This document shows positions 11,092-22,119 of a DNA stretch of 32,500 bases, piece by piece. Position 1 is the first letter of the stretch. Every line of letters begins with the position of its first letter. The DNA comes from Bigelowiella natans CCMP2755 (taxonomy: Eukaryota; Cercozoa; Chlorarachniophyceae), in contig ADNK01002368.1 of the NCBI GenBank assembly GCA_000320545.1, positions 1-32,500 on the forward strand, in the 5' to 3' direction. The position numbers and the translations under genes are program-made. The notes under the pieces were generated by a model. The model had not been told where the DNA came from. It did no database searches and saw nothing but the letters and a program-made list of their open reading frames with translations.

Positions 11092-11234
11092 ATGTCGATT
11101 CCTGTAGAAGGTCCATGTTTGCCTAGATTTAGTTCAGTTGTTCATTTTCCGACAAGAAAATATTTTCGATCCCCCTTGACAAAAATGATCAGACAGCCAT
11201 GTCATGTAATTAATTACCAGCGGTCCCAGCGGTC

Positions 11235-11288
11235 GTAGAAGGGACAGTCATTCAGACAGAAGTAGAAGGGACAGCCATTCAGACGAAA
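11235..11288 (+). repeat. 27-bp tandem repeat, two copies, in frame with the triple-repeat gene
   Basis: The two units differ at three bases and the period is exactly nine codons. In the frame of the downstream gene they read VEGTVIQTE and VEGTAIQTK. A period divisible by three in an open frame favours translation of this stretch, hence an N-terminal extension beyond the 11334 ATG. Confidence 0.75.
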
Positions 11289-11333
11289 GGCAATGTTGTC
11301 GATGGACAGTCCATTCAGTCTAATAGCCCTTCG

Positions 11334-12857
11334 ATGTCGATCCCGGAAAAGGATTGGCTGATCCGGGCTCCAAAATCGAGCTCAAGCCGACAGATTGGGG
11401 AGCTCGGATACCTTAGCGCTCATGACGAAATCGCCAAGACTCACTACGCTTTCGTTGCGTATACCGAAATCGACTTGAAACGTCAGAGATGGAGCTTTGG
11501 GGTCGCAGCGAAGGGATGTGCAAGCCTTAAGGTGGACCCCTACCGTTCTCTACGCTCGAAAATTTCCAAGGCTGCAGTGAAAGGTCTTCCATACTGTGTC
11601 GTAGGACATGAAATGAAATCGAGACCAGGAGATTCTAGGATGCTGCAGAATCGCATTTACTATGATCCAGACACGCTGCGAGCCACGAAATTCGCGTTGC
11701 ATGTCTGCATGCGCAATGCGGATGGAAGCGCGCAGTCAGAAAAGCTGCTCACACTCGAATGGCCCAATCCCCAGCTTCCAGAGGACAAAACTACGATAAA
11801 ATTGCCAAAAGATAGCTCGAGGTATAAGAACAAAGAACTTCTGCATCTGTCCCAGTACGATGTCATCGCTGATCGAGACTACGAGCTGCTTGCCTTCGTG
11901 CAGCACGATATTGACAAAGGAACCTGGAAGCTACACGTCAAGAGCTCGGTGACCGTGTCTAGTGTCATAGATCCCTTCAGCTCCCAATTTCTCGCTCAGC
12001 TCGAAAAAGCTGCTCAAAAAGGTCAGGCACATGCCCTATTTGGCCATTCCATCAAACCAGGCCCGGGCAATCCCAGGTTGATGGAAAATAGGGTTTATTT
12101 CAACAAAAACTTAAGGCCTACCCACATCGAGATTCGCCTTGCAACTCGCAAGCAGAATTCAGAAGCGCGCGAGACTTCCGTCAAGTCTGCGCCTTGGCCA
12201 GAGACAGAGGAGGCACAGAAAAGGACCGAGGCTAACAGACATCCTCTCATCTCCCCGCCCAATTCAAGTGACAGGAAACACGTTGTCCCATTGGGTTATA
12301 TCTGCTCGCGCGATAACATTGCATCCAGAGACTACGCCTTCTCGGCCTACATGGAGAAGCCCATACCGAACCCGAATGGAAAGTGGAAGCTCCACGTGCG
12401 GTCGAAAGAAACCGTTTCGTTGTCTCTCGATCCATTGGCTCGTTCTTTAGAGAGCCAAATTTCTTCGGCCGCAAAATCCGGTGTGGGGTATTGCCTTGTA
12501 GGCCACAAGATCATCCCGAAGCCCTCTGATGCGCGCAAGCTGGAACATCGTGTGTACTTCGACGCAAAGACCCTTCAGCCTACCAAGTTTGCTCTTCATC
12601 TCGTCACCCGGGACCCAGAAGGAAAGGCGAAACCAGAGAGGGTGTTGTGCTTCACATGGCCAGGAAATGAGGGGGAAACCTTCGTCGAAGGCAAGATCGC
12701 AATGAATGCGATGCCTGATTCACATGTGAAATTGCTCCAGCTTCTCTATGGGACAGTTTCTCCTCCTGTGATCGAATTACTCGACAAAGAAGAATTCCAT
12801 CGCAAAGGCCGCCAGCTGCTCGATGCCGTGTGGGCATCTGTGGAATCGATGAAATAA
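11334..12857 (+). CDS. Intronless triple-repeat protein of unknown family (507 aa; possible upstream exon)
   Basis: A single open frame of 507 codons ends in TAA with AATAAA overlapping the stop (12854-12859). The protein is three diverged copies of one domain of about 125 residues (about aa 24-145, 168-295 and 318-445), each with the pattern [DR]YAF.AY or a variant, W.L.V, a DP...L...I..AA..G segment, GH.I/GHEM with a P.[DN].R.[LM]..R.Y[FY] core, [LP].[PA]T..., and a closing WP. A helical tail of about 55 residues follows. No signal peptide or membrane helix is seen. The frame stays open upstream to 11221, where an acceptor (taccag) joins in phase to a short exon 11092-11110 (ATG...GAAG|gt), giving 551 residues; that exon is plausible but unproven. 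I know no family with this repeat. Neighbours are intron-rich, so the uninterrupted coding and a GC content that looks higher by eye suggest a retrocopy or transferred gene. Confidence 0.75.
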   Translation: MSIPEKDWLIRAPKSSSSRQIGELGYLSAHDEIAKTHYAFVAYTEIDLKRQRWSFGVAAKGCASLKVDPYRSLRSKISKAAVKGLPYCVVGHEMKSRPGDSRMLQNRIYYDPDTLRATKFALHVCMRNADGSAQSEKLLTLEWPNPQLPEDKTTIKLPKDSSRYKNKELLHLSQYDVIADRDYELLAFVQHDIDKGTWKLHVKSSVTVSSVIDPFSSQFLAQLEKAAQKGQAHALFGHSIKPGPGNPRLMENRVYFNKNLRPTHIEIRLATRKQNSEARETSVKSAPWPETEEAQKRTEANRHPLISPPNSSDRKHVVPLGYICSRDNIASRDYAFSAYMEKPIPNPNGKWKLHVRSKETVSLSLDPLARSLESQISSAAKSGVGYCLVGHKIIPKPSDARKLEHRVYFDAKTLQPTKFALHLVTRDPEGKAKPERVLCFTWPGNEGETFVEGKIAMNAMPDSHVKLLQLLYGTVSPPVIELLDKEEFHRKGRQLLDAVWASVESMK

Positions 12858-14585
12858 ATTCGTTCATGCCTGCATACCTGCTTGTGAATTTTTTTAGGCT
12901 CAAAAGCCTGTCCGATGAACTACATTGGCCGTGTGGTGGTGGTGACGGTGTTCGTTAAATTTGTGCACACACACAGGTGCTTTGAGCGCTGGCACGTCGC
13001 TAGGTCAAGCGTGCGCTATCACAGCGCGATGTCCACATCAATGAGACGGATACAATGAACGTGTTAAATTTTGTAAATTGTCATTCTTGTGTCGACATAG
13101 CATAGCTGTGCAAAGTCACACCCATCTAGCCATGCTGCGTGCGTGGCTACTGCGCATGTGAAACACGCACAAGCTTCAGTGCTGATTGTTGGTAGATGGA
13201 GCTGCGGATTGATTTGGACAGGTCGATTTCGTTGTGGTGCCATCAATTGAAATAAGGCCCCACAAATGATGGATGATGTCAGCTGGAAACAATGCTCAGA
13301 GAAGCATCTTCAGATGGAGCAGAGCACGCGCGCAGCACCGAGAACACTTCATTGAAACAAATGACTTTCCGGTCCTCCTAGCCTCGCATCGCAATGGGAG
13401 CCCCAACGACCATGCTGCTCTGTCGGCGCGCCATCGCCATCGCTGCAGATGTGCAGCGGGCTTTCTAGCTTCCATTGGTCATCGTCAGCCTTGAGAGCAT
13501 CAACGCACAGCGACAACTGATGATGGCGGCCAGAGGACAAAAACCCTGCAGCACTGCAAGCAGCTGGACAGGAACGATTTGCCCTGTTCGGAGCCAAGGC
13601 TTGTGGGATGTGTCACAGGTGCGCGTTTGGTTGGAGAGCGGGCACAAGCAGACGACACACACATGAACAAACCAACAAGCCATGCACATCCTCCACAACG
13701 GTGGGCGCTGTGCAGACCGCAAGTGCAACGGGCAACGCTAGAACGGGCACCGCCCAGAAACACACAGTGCCTCCTCCTAGCTCATTGCAAGAGACTGAAG
13801 GCGACGACGACAGCACTGACAGTGCGCGGCGACTAGGAACAAAGGCAACACACCAGGGGGCTTCGATGCAAAAGGAGAAGAATTTGGTGCATCACCGCGC
13901 ATCGCGCGCCGCATCGGCGAGTTCGGATTTTTTTCGTGTTGGTTGCTGTGATGAGTCCTGGCTGGCTTGACTGGTTCGACTTTCAAGCGAGTGAAGGACC
14001 TGAACTCTTTGTTGATTTGACTCTGAGTGGCAGAGCTCTTGAGTCAATGGGAAGGCGCAAGCGGCGCGACTTCAAGAATCACCTCCCCAAGCATGATCAC
14101 CCCGCGAGGGCTTGGTTGGAGTGGAACATTGAGAAAATGTGTTGGATCTCCCAGGGATCTCATGGTCATCTCTGACCAAAATCTCCAAATTGCAAAAACT
14201 ACGACACTTTATTATTATTCGTTGTCGCATGAATAAATTTATCTTGATTTTGAACATGCGGCGCAGGCTGTTTCACCAGTTTTAACGGCAACTACGCTGC
14301 AACTAGATCTACGCTGATCGCGCGGTGGGGAAAGATGCAACATGTTGTGTTTGTGCAATGTGATGATGACATGTATGATGATTGAAAATGGTCTTAGCGT
14401 AGGTAGCGGGTGGAAGGTAGTCAGTGGCTAGATCATGGAAGTTTAGAGAGATCATTCTTACCAGATAATATCCGAAGCATCATTCATTCCTAAGTGAACA
14501 TTTTAAGTGAAAAGAGCAGCTCTTATTCGTTGAATAACCCAGCTACTCTTACAAACCCTTTACCTTTATGTTTCTGGGCATATAG
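12858..14585. other. Intergenic region between two plus-strand genes
   Basis: No phase-consistent exons were found. Several overlapping open frames at 13273-14000 exist on both strands at once, which points to stop-poor, GC-rich composition rather than coding. No microsatellites are present. The 3' flank of the triple-repeat gene and the promoter of the ZC2HC gene must lie here. Confidence 0.5.
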
Positions 14586-17180
14586 ATGAGTAGACGGGCA
14601 GGATATGCTGCTTCTAATGGGGGCTATAATTCGAATCAACTCACAGGTATTATTCCAGAATATGTAGTAAATGCACATATGCATACATACCAGTTGCTCC
14701 CATCAAACGAGATAACTCTCCCTTAATATTCAGACTATGCTGATCAAATGAGAAGGAAAAGGGAAAACGCAGAGAGAATTCGAGAGCAGGTAATAATGAA
14801 TGAAAGGCATTAGAACTCTCTCGATCAATAGTGTATTTTTAATAGAGGAAAATGCGTCTGGAAAGAGAGGCAGCTCAAAGAAATGATGGTAAAATTGATA
14901 GGGTTCCGTTTATAATTCCTCCAATGCGTCGTCATTGTCATCACCTAAATCGATTTCTTTCTGGTTCTGTCTGCATATACTATCGTGAAATAAAAATAAT
15001 AATAATAGGCACATTTGGGGAGCCACCAGCAATACCCTCTCGACAGAGGTGACTAACCAGAACAAATGACCACCGTCTTCGTTACATATTTAGTAATAGT
15101 AGTAGTAGTAGTAGTGGTACTAGGTGTAACCCACCCAACCAATCACCCACACTTTTGATGTATTGATGAATATAACCTCTTCATATTCTACTACTTCTTC
15201 GTGTGATCTTGACAGTCGGCGTCAATCTGCAGTACCTCCTGGGTATGATCAACCGTCATCTGCTGGCTATTCAAACGGTGGTGTCTCTTCAAGGGTATTA
15301 GTAAGATTTTGCACGAATTTGAAATTACCATGATACGCCATTATATGTGGATTCCAGCTCGCGATATAAGCGAGTCGGTATAGTTATTATTATTATCTGA
15401 GATCATGTATGAATATGTTCACTCCTCATGTTGTGCCGTTACCGTTGTCGTCGTTGTTGGTTACTGAAAAAAAGGGAGGAGGAGGTTCAGTAGGTCGATC
15501 AAGAAGCCAGAGCCGAGGGAGGGGAGGAGGAGGTTACCCGCCTCAACATTCTCATCACCAGCAGCAGCAGCAGCAAGGAGGAAGCTACCATGAATATGGA
15601 AATAATGACTACTCTAGGGGTGGTGCTAACTACAACCACCACCACCAGAATTATCAGCAGCATTACTCTTCATCATCCCACCACCACGATTCCAGCAATA
15701 ATTCTCGGTAGTAGGTGACCATCACCCAATATTCATTGCATTTCATTCAATATTGCAGAAATGAATCAATAGTAGCAGCAATTCCCATACTGCAGGTAGT
15801 AAATGCAGCACTCTTATCGTTATCTGGTGAACATTAGGGTTCAGTCTGCAGATGTCGGTAGATCTTCCTCTTCTTCTTCGACGAGAGAACGCCAGCTTAT
15901 CAAGAGAGTCCAGGTGATCCAAGCTATAATATTATTTATTATCTCTCAGACGACAAGAAGATTACGAAGAAGAAGAAGAAGAAGAAGAACAACAACAACA
16001 ACAACAACAATACACCTGGACTTGTCTTTAACTGCAGCTGCTGCTGTGTGCGAATGATTTGATTTGTTTAGAGCTTGGAGGAGCAACTGAGATTATTGAG
16101 GCACCAGCAAAAACTATTCATAGCTTTCATGCAGACAGCAAACAAAAAGTTTATTTTTTTAGAGAATCAATTCGAAGATTTCAAGAGGTAATGGCGCTTT
16201 GGATTATTCACACATCCTCTTTCTTTGTTATTTCCATCTTTTGTAAGTTGATAGATACTGCAGAAGATGTTTGATTGTAGTAGTTGTTGTAGTAGTAACC
16301 CCAATCTTCTTCTTCTTCTTCTTCTTCTTCAGAGAGGGAAAGACCGCTCAGAAAGGAGGATCAGGAGGGATGCAGCAAAGCACCAGTAGTAGTAGTAGTA
16401 GTAGTAGTAAGGGGAACAATTCGTATCATTACTCTAAAAATCAGCATCATCATCATCATGATCGTCACGGTGGTGGTAGCGGTAGTGGTGGAGCTCACAA
16501 CAGATCAAATAGGGTAATAATAATATCTGTTTGCCAGGACATAGGAGATGTAGCAATACTTGTAGTAATAGTAGTAGTTATCGCAGACATTTTTGTTCAT
16601 TACCACCAGTAACAGCAGAACATATACCTCAAATCAGGATTTAACTTCTTCTTCATCATGTTAGCTAGAGTCCTCCTTATGGTGAATAGCTGTTCTTCTT
16701 ATTCTGCACGCACACAACAACCATAGGTTACACCGGGGGGTGTAACCTACTCCTCGTCGTCTCCGAAAGACAGTGCTGCTGCAGACCACCAAAAAGGAGG
16801 AGGATACTACGACGATTATAACAACAGCGGTATGATAAATTCAGAATTGAATAATAGTAATATGCTGCTGCTCCTACTCTCGTTTTATGATGAGATAGAT
16901 AGGGATTCATTTCACCTGATAATATGTGAATATTCATTTGAACGTTCGGTGATGATGATGATATATGTGATGATATGTCAGCAGCTGGTGGTGGTGATGT
17001 CGACGTCCGCAATGGAGGAGGAGGAAGGGGGAGAGGAGGAGATACTGGTTCAGGATATAGATCAAGCTCGCACCAGCAGCACCAGCAACAAACATCACAA
17101 CCTTCATCCGCGAGACGGTAGTTCTAGTATTAGTAATCCAATAATACTACGAGAATATCAGTACACAAGTCATTTTTTAA

Positions 17181-17254
<74 letters not shown>

Positions 17255-18497
17255 TATACACATGCCCACACTTCGGAGAGTGCATGAGTCCAACTCAGTC
17301 AGATATGAAAACACATGTGAAAAAATTTAAAGATGAAAATAACTATTATATATATTGGAGATAGAACAAGATGTTTCAACATTATCAATGACGACGACGA
17401 TGAGTCACCATAATGAACATATAATATAGACGTGCGGAAGCCCAGGAATATGCAACAAAATACGAACAGCAACAGAAGCAGAAGCAACGGCAGGAGAGAG
17501 AAAATAGTAGAAACAATATGATGCAGCAGCAGTATCATCAACAGGTGGTCATATGCAAACACATCATTAATTTGTCGTCGATTTTACAACTACTTACTAC
17601 AAGTATTCATACGAACAAAGTAGTTTAAATCGAGTCTTAAAAGCCCCCACTAGTACATCTTCTCTCCTCTTCTCATTCCTTCCATAACTGTTTCTTGTCC
17701 TATCTGTTTGGATTCGTTGTGTTCGCACTGTAACAAGGCGGGAGGGTACGATGATAGTCAATTTAATGGACAAGGAAAACACGATGACGGGGTAGGATGC
17801 ATGGCTTGTAGTAGTCGCCGAATGCACTCGATATATCATCATACATCGCCAATTTATGACTACGACTCTCTCTGTAAAGGAAAAGAGATCATACCTGATG
17901 ACAAAATATACCATCAAAGAGTAGTAGGCAGAAAAGAAGTACATCAAATGTTGATGAAATGTCTGGATTCTTGGGTCTCATCTTCTGCTTCTTGCTATCA
18001 TCATAATCATAGTCAATATAATTATACATATGTTGTTTGATTCAATCTTGTTTGTTCTATATCTTCTTTTCTTTTCTTTTTCACTATTATCATGCTGCTA
18101 CCTAATAGTTACCGGATGCTTTCGCTGAAGAACCTGTTAACCTTGAGCCTTGCCCCAATTGTGGTATGTATGATGAAACATTAAGATAATAATGATGATA
18201 ATGAGGAGTATGGCCCTATCATTAGCTACAAGAATGGCTGTTGCTGTTGATTGATTATGTTCATAGTCTATATAAAAACTATCATCATTATTCTCGTCAT
18301 TTTTCCATTCATTCAGGACGAAAGTTTAAACCGGAAGTGTTAGCCCGTCACATCCAAAAGGGTGTGTGTAAAAAGAAGAAGCGTCGTGCTTTCAAAGTCA
18401 AGAGGGTCGAGGAGAAGGTACTTCATTGCAACACTAACTACCACCGACGACAACAACAACATTAACAGCAGCAGCAGCAGAAACATTCATAGTGTTA

Positions 18498-18528
<31 letters not shown>

Positions 18529-19138
18529 CCTCCCTGCGGGGCTTTTAATCATCATCGTCATCATCATCATAATAAAAAATAATGCTTTTCCTGATGGTTG
18601 GGATTATTTCTCCTTCCCCTTAGGTGAAGAAAGACGTAACGTCTGAACAAAATTACGAGGCGGCCAAAGGTGTGTTTGCAAATGCACAGAGAGTGTAAAT
18701 GCACGATTTGTTGTTCACTTATTGCACAGTAGAGTATAAATAGTAGGTATAAAAATTAGTAGAATCTCCCTCAAATATTTTGTTTCTTTTCTCCCATAAA
18801 ACGTCTTTAAATTTAATCCTCTCAGCAAAAAAGAAAGCAATGCCAAAATGGAAAAGGTTTGCTTCTTCAAAAAAATCGATTTGTTGATATAAACTTCATT
18901 CAATTCACTGTTTTTCATGTAGTACCTTTATCGTCGTTGTTGTCATCATTAACTATGATACTTTATGAAGCATTGCCCAACGTACTCATCCTTCCTCTAA
19001 CAGAGATCGTGAAGCATTGAGAGCCGCTTTGAAGCAGGGAAAGATGATTACCCAAGCTCTTAAAGAGGTGATTTAGATGGTCACAGATTTGTTTGATCAA
19101 TCTCCACATCTAATCTCTCTCGCTCTCTCACTCTCTCT

Positions 19139-19174
<36 letters not shown>

Positions 19175-19188
19175 ATATAATCATAACT

Positions 19189-19235
<47 letters not shown>

Positions 19236-19734
19236 CAGGGAAGAGATATCAGGGATGTCCCGGTCGTTCCATCATCTGCAGCACAAGATGACAGGGTTCC
19301 GTGTCCTCACTGGTAGGGTAGATGATGATGATGGTGATTAAGTGTGAAATTCGTAATACAAATCTAGTACAATTCTATTATGATCTGGATGATTATGCAA
19401 ATGATGATGATTCATAGTCATTAATTTTATGTAAGTATTAGAATCCAACACCCAATTTGATTTTTTAACAACGCCTTGTGCTAAGGGTGTTATTTTGCCT
19501 TCCTTAAATTGATGATGAACATCGTTTCAATCGTTCAGTGGCCGCAAATTCAATGAAGACGTTGCAGCTCGACATATCCCGAGGTGCAAGAATATCAGAG
19601 CCAAGCCTAAGAGACTTATAGCAAAAAAACATCAATATGGAGGTAGTACCATTTTCCTTGTGGAATAATTTTCATCATTCCTCACACATTGCACATTGCA
19701 ATTAGGTGTTGCAAGAAGGGGCAGCAGAAGATAA
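14586..19734 (+). CDS. ZC2HC-type (C2HC) two-zinc-finger protein with RGG/low-complexity N-terminal region, ~23 exons
   Basis: Exons: 14586-14646 (ATG), 14734-14789, 14846-14888, 15009-15048, 15216-15294, 15475-15707, 15773-15795 (or 15759-), 15852-15913 (or 15845-), 15950-about 16045 (frame unsure), 16072-16187, 16333-16513, 16727-16829, 16982-17117, 17430-17544, 17738-17791, 18109-18163, 18317-18417, 18624-18669, 18826-18856, 19004-19067, 19239-19312, 19539-19642, 19706-19734 (TAA). About 630 residues. The end carries two fingers of the family pattern CxxCGRKFxx...RHxxxC: CPNCGRKFKPEVLARHIQKG with its Cys (exons 18109/18317) and CPHCGRKFNEDVAARHIPRC (19239/19539), with a basic helix KWKRDREALRAALKQGK between. 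The N-terminal half has a charged coiled segment (RRKRENAERIREQ), RGRGGGG, poly-Gln, poly-Ser and poly-His runs, suggesting RNA binding or condensates (inference). The start follows tatag, so an upstream exon is possible. Confidence 0.8.
15962..16009 (+). repeat. (GAA)n(CAA)n trinucleotide run inside a coding exon
   Basis: About eight GAA units run into about seven CAA units within the exon starting near 15950. All three frames stay open across it (Arg/Thr, Lys/Asn or Glu/Gln), so the reading frame used here cannot be settled by eye. The Arg/Thr frame (15950-16045) and a Lys/Asn version ending at 16023 both fit the phase of the next exon. Confidence 0.7.
16381..16410 (+). repeat. (AGT)n trinucleotide run encoding poly-Ser
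   Basis: AGT units inside exon 16333-16513 of the ZC2HC gene encode Ser8-9. The same exon has a CAT run encoding five His (about 16444-16458). These are coding counterparts of the intronic triplet repeats. Confidence 0.8.
17183..17245. repeat. Compound (AC)n(TA)n microsatellite
   Basis: About 15 AC units are followed directly by about 16 TA units, in the intron between ZC2HC exons ending 17117 and starting 17430. Confidence 0.9.
19140..19236. repeat. (GT)n and (CT)n microsatellites leading into a splice acceptor
   Basis: A GT run (19140-19172) is followed by a CT run (19190-19236) that leads straight into the ccag acceptor of exon 19239-19312. The CT run is itself the pyrimidine tract. Confidence 0.9.
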
Positions 19735-20816
19735 TCAATATTATGCAAGTCTTACATTAATCATTTCAGATGAGAAAAGTAATAGTTGCATACTGACGAT
19801 CAGCAATACACAATTTCGAATCCCTTGTTACGGTTAACTTTTGTGTCAGAGTGTGAGTGGGTGAGTGCATTATGATTATGACAAATTGTCGATCTTATTG
19901 TATAACAAAATAAATCGTATACATTTCATGAGGAAGTTTCAATATATTTTGTTCACTTCTCAACCATTTCTATGAGGAATCATACCTCCATGGAGTAACT
20001 GATATGATCTAATATCCATCATGTTACTTCGTATTTGATGTAGTAACATTCATATTAAACTCATAAAATCTAGCTACCATGCTAAAGCTTTCAGTGAATA
20101 ATACCAACTCAATTGACCAAATATAAAGAGATATGCATGGGCCACTACTGACGAATTGTACATATGACAAATTTACATATGTTGCGAGCATTATACCACC
20201 ACGAAAGGCATAGCTTGCGGAAGTGAACAAATACAATTTAGGCGCTACACGCATATAATAGACATTGTAGCCGCAGCTTTGCACAACTATACTAATTATT
20301 AGGATGTCAATTGAAGAAAAATCATTTCATTATCCGTCTCATATATATGATAAAACATTGTGCATTGCGCGCACATACAATTGTTATATTGTAGAATCGA
20401 AACTGCTTAAATAATTTCAGCGCTGTAATCGCAGCTTTGCACAGCTACATTAGGATGCATTTCTGGCGATCTTGTTTATATACGCCCCGTGCAAAGATTC
20501 GCTGAATGCCCGTTGAGAATCTGGGAATGCTAATATTAATTGTCGCGCATAGCATGTTGTGTTTATTGCGGTATGATATATACAACAAATGTCACACCTA
20601 GCTAGCTAGTTAGATGCAATCACAACGTGAATTGCTGCGCACGCACACGTCGTCTCACAGCATGTCGGGCATCTACATACGTGCGTACATCTAATTTTTC
20701 TAGCTATACGTATCGTATAGCTTGCCGCATTGCTTCGGGACATTAGCTTCATGATTGTGAAACTTGCTAATGCTGTGATCCTAGCGATTTGGAATGCGCT
20801 CCAGGCTCCTTGAGTC
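19735..20816. other. Intergenic region between convergent ZC2HC and USP47-like genes
   Basis: No coding was recognised. An AATAAA at about 19907 could be a poly(A) signal for the ZC2HC gene. Two similar segments, GCAGCTTTGCACA.CTA...TTAGGATG, lie at about 20272-20305 and 20430-20457. The open frame at 20024-20284 (minus) has no exon-like flanks or family look. Confidence 0.5.
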
Positions 20817-21954
20817 TCAAAACTCAAGCTTGATCCCACCTTTTTTACCCCCGGATTTCTCGGCATCTTTCGACAGCTGAGCAAGCTTTTCCTTATAGGC
20901 CTGATCCTCCTCCACTGTTGTGTTAACGAGAACATGGAAGAAACATGAATGCATTGCCATGAATGCATCGAGATGAATGTAGTAGTGCTAGGGTAGTGGT
21001 AGTAGTAGTAGTAGTAGCAGCAGCAGCAGAAGAAGAAAATAGGATACTTGCAGCTCTCCCACCCCCCGTACCTGTTGGTCCGGTTGTAGCATCAGAGCTG
21101 GTTTTCTGTGCTTCTTTCTTTTGATTCTATTTCACACATAAAAAGAAAACAAAGAAAACAACACCAAACCCCCATTGCGATGATAAGGACACAGCAAGTT
21201 CAAACAGAATAAGTGGTAAAGAACCTCCTCCTCCTTTTTTTTCTTGGCTTCAGCTGCCTTATCCGCATTTGTCCAGATCTTTAGAGCTTTCTCAGGAGCA
21301 GCGGGACGAGGTCTTGAAGCCACGCTGATGGCAATCCCATTCCTACGAACCAAGTTTTTCAGCGGTTAGATGTCCAACCAAACAATTCACGATGTAATAA
21401 TCTGGAAACATTATCTTGAGAGAGACTATGTGAAATGATCTTAATACGTCCGTTGTTTTCCAAGGAATCATTTATGTCGTTACTACTGCTGCTGCTTCTT
21501 CTTCTTCTTCTTCTACTACTACTACTAACACTACTACTACTGTAATTTACTCGGTTGCTCTCTTTCCTCCTCGTTGTGGCCTCTTGAATCGTGCTCTCCT
21601 AAATATTGCATAAACAATAAGACAGATGAATAGCTCAGAGAAGGAGGTGGTAATAGGAGAGATGATATTGACTCATATGAGTCGAAGGAAATCTTTATTG
21701 TTGCTGTTGTCTTATTATTAACTACTGCCAGAAGCAGAAACAATACATATATAATCGTTTGCCTCTAATACTCTAATGCAAAAGTAGTAGTGCGTGCAGT
21801 AGTACTAGCAAATGACAGACAATGGTACAACTACTACTACCCACCCCTTAGCCGTAGATTTTTTCTCGGAAGGTTTTGATTTGACGGAAGTGGCAAGGTC
21901 GCAGAAGATCAAAGTTCCTTCACTTCGGACGCCAAGTGCTTGCTGTAACCTAAT

Positions 21955-21996
<42 letters not shown>

Positions 21997-22082
21997 AGGC
22001 TAGAATTTTTGTCCTATCTTTGAAGCAGATGATGACATATTGGACAACGATATTGACAGCAATGGAGCTCTTCTAACAGTTA

Positions 22083-22119
<37 letters not shown>

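Noticed and set aside
13273-14000. Several overlapping open frames on both strands
   Set aside because: All are short, overlap on both strands and have no recognisable motif; best explained by base composition.
20024-20284. 86-codon minus-strand open frame with hydrophobic stretches
   Set aside because: It stands alone between convergent gene ends, with no phase-compatible neighbours and no family look.
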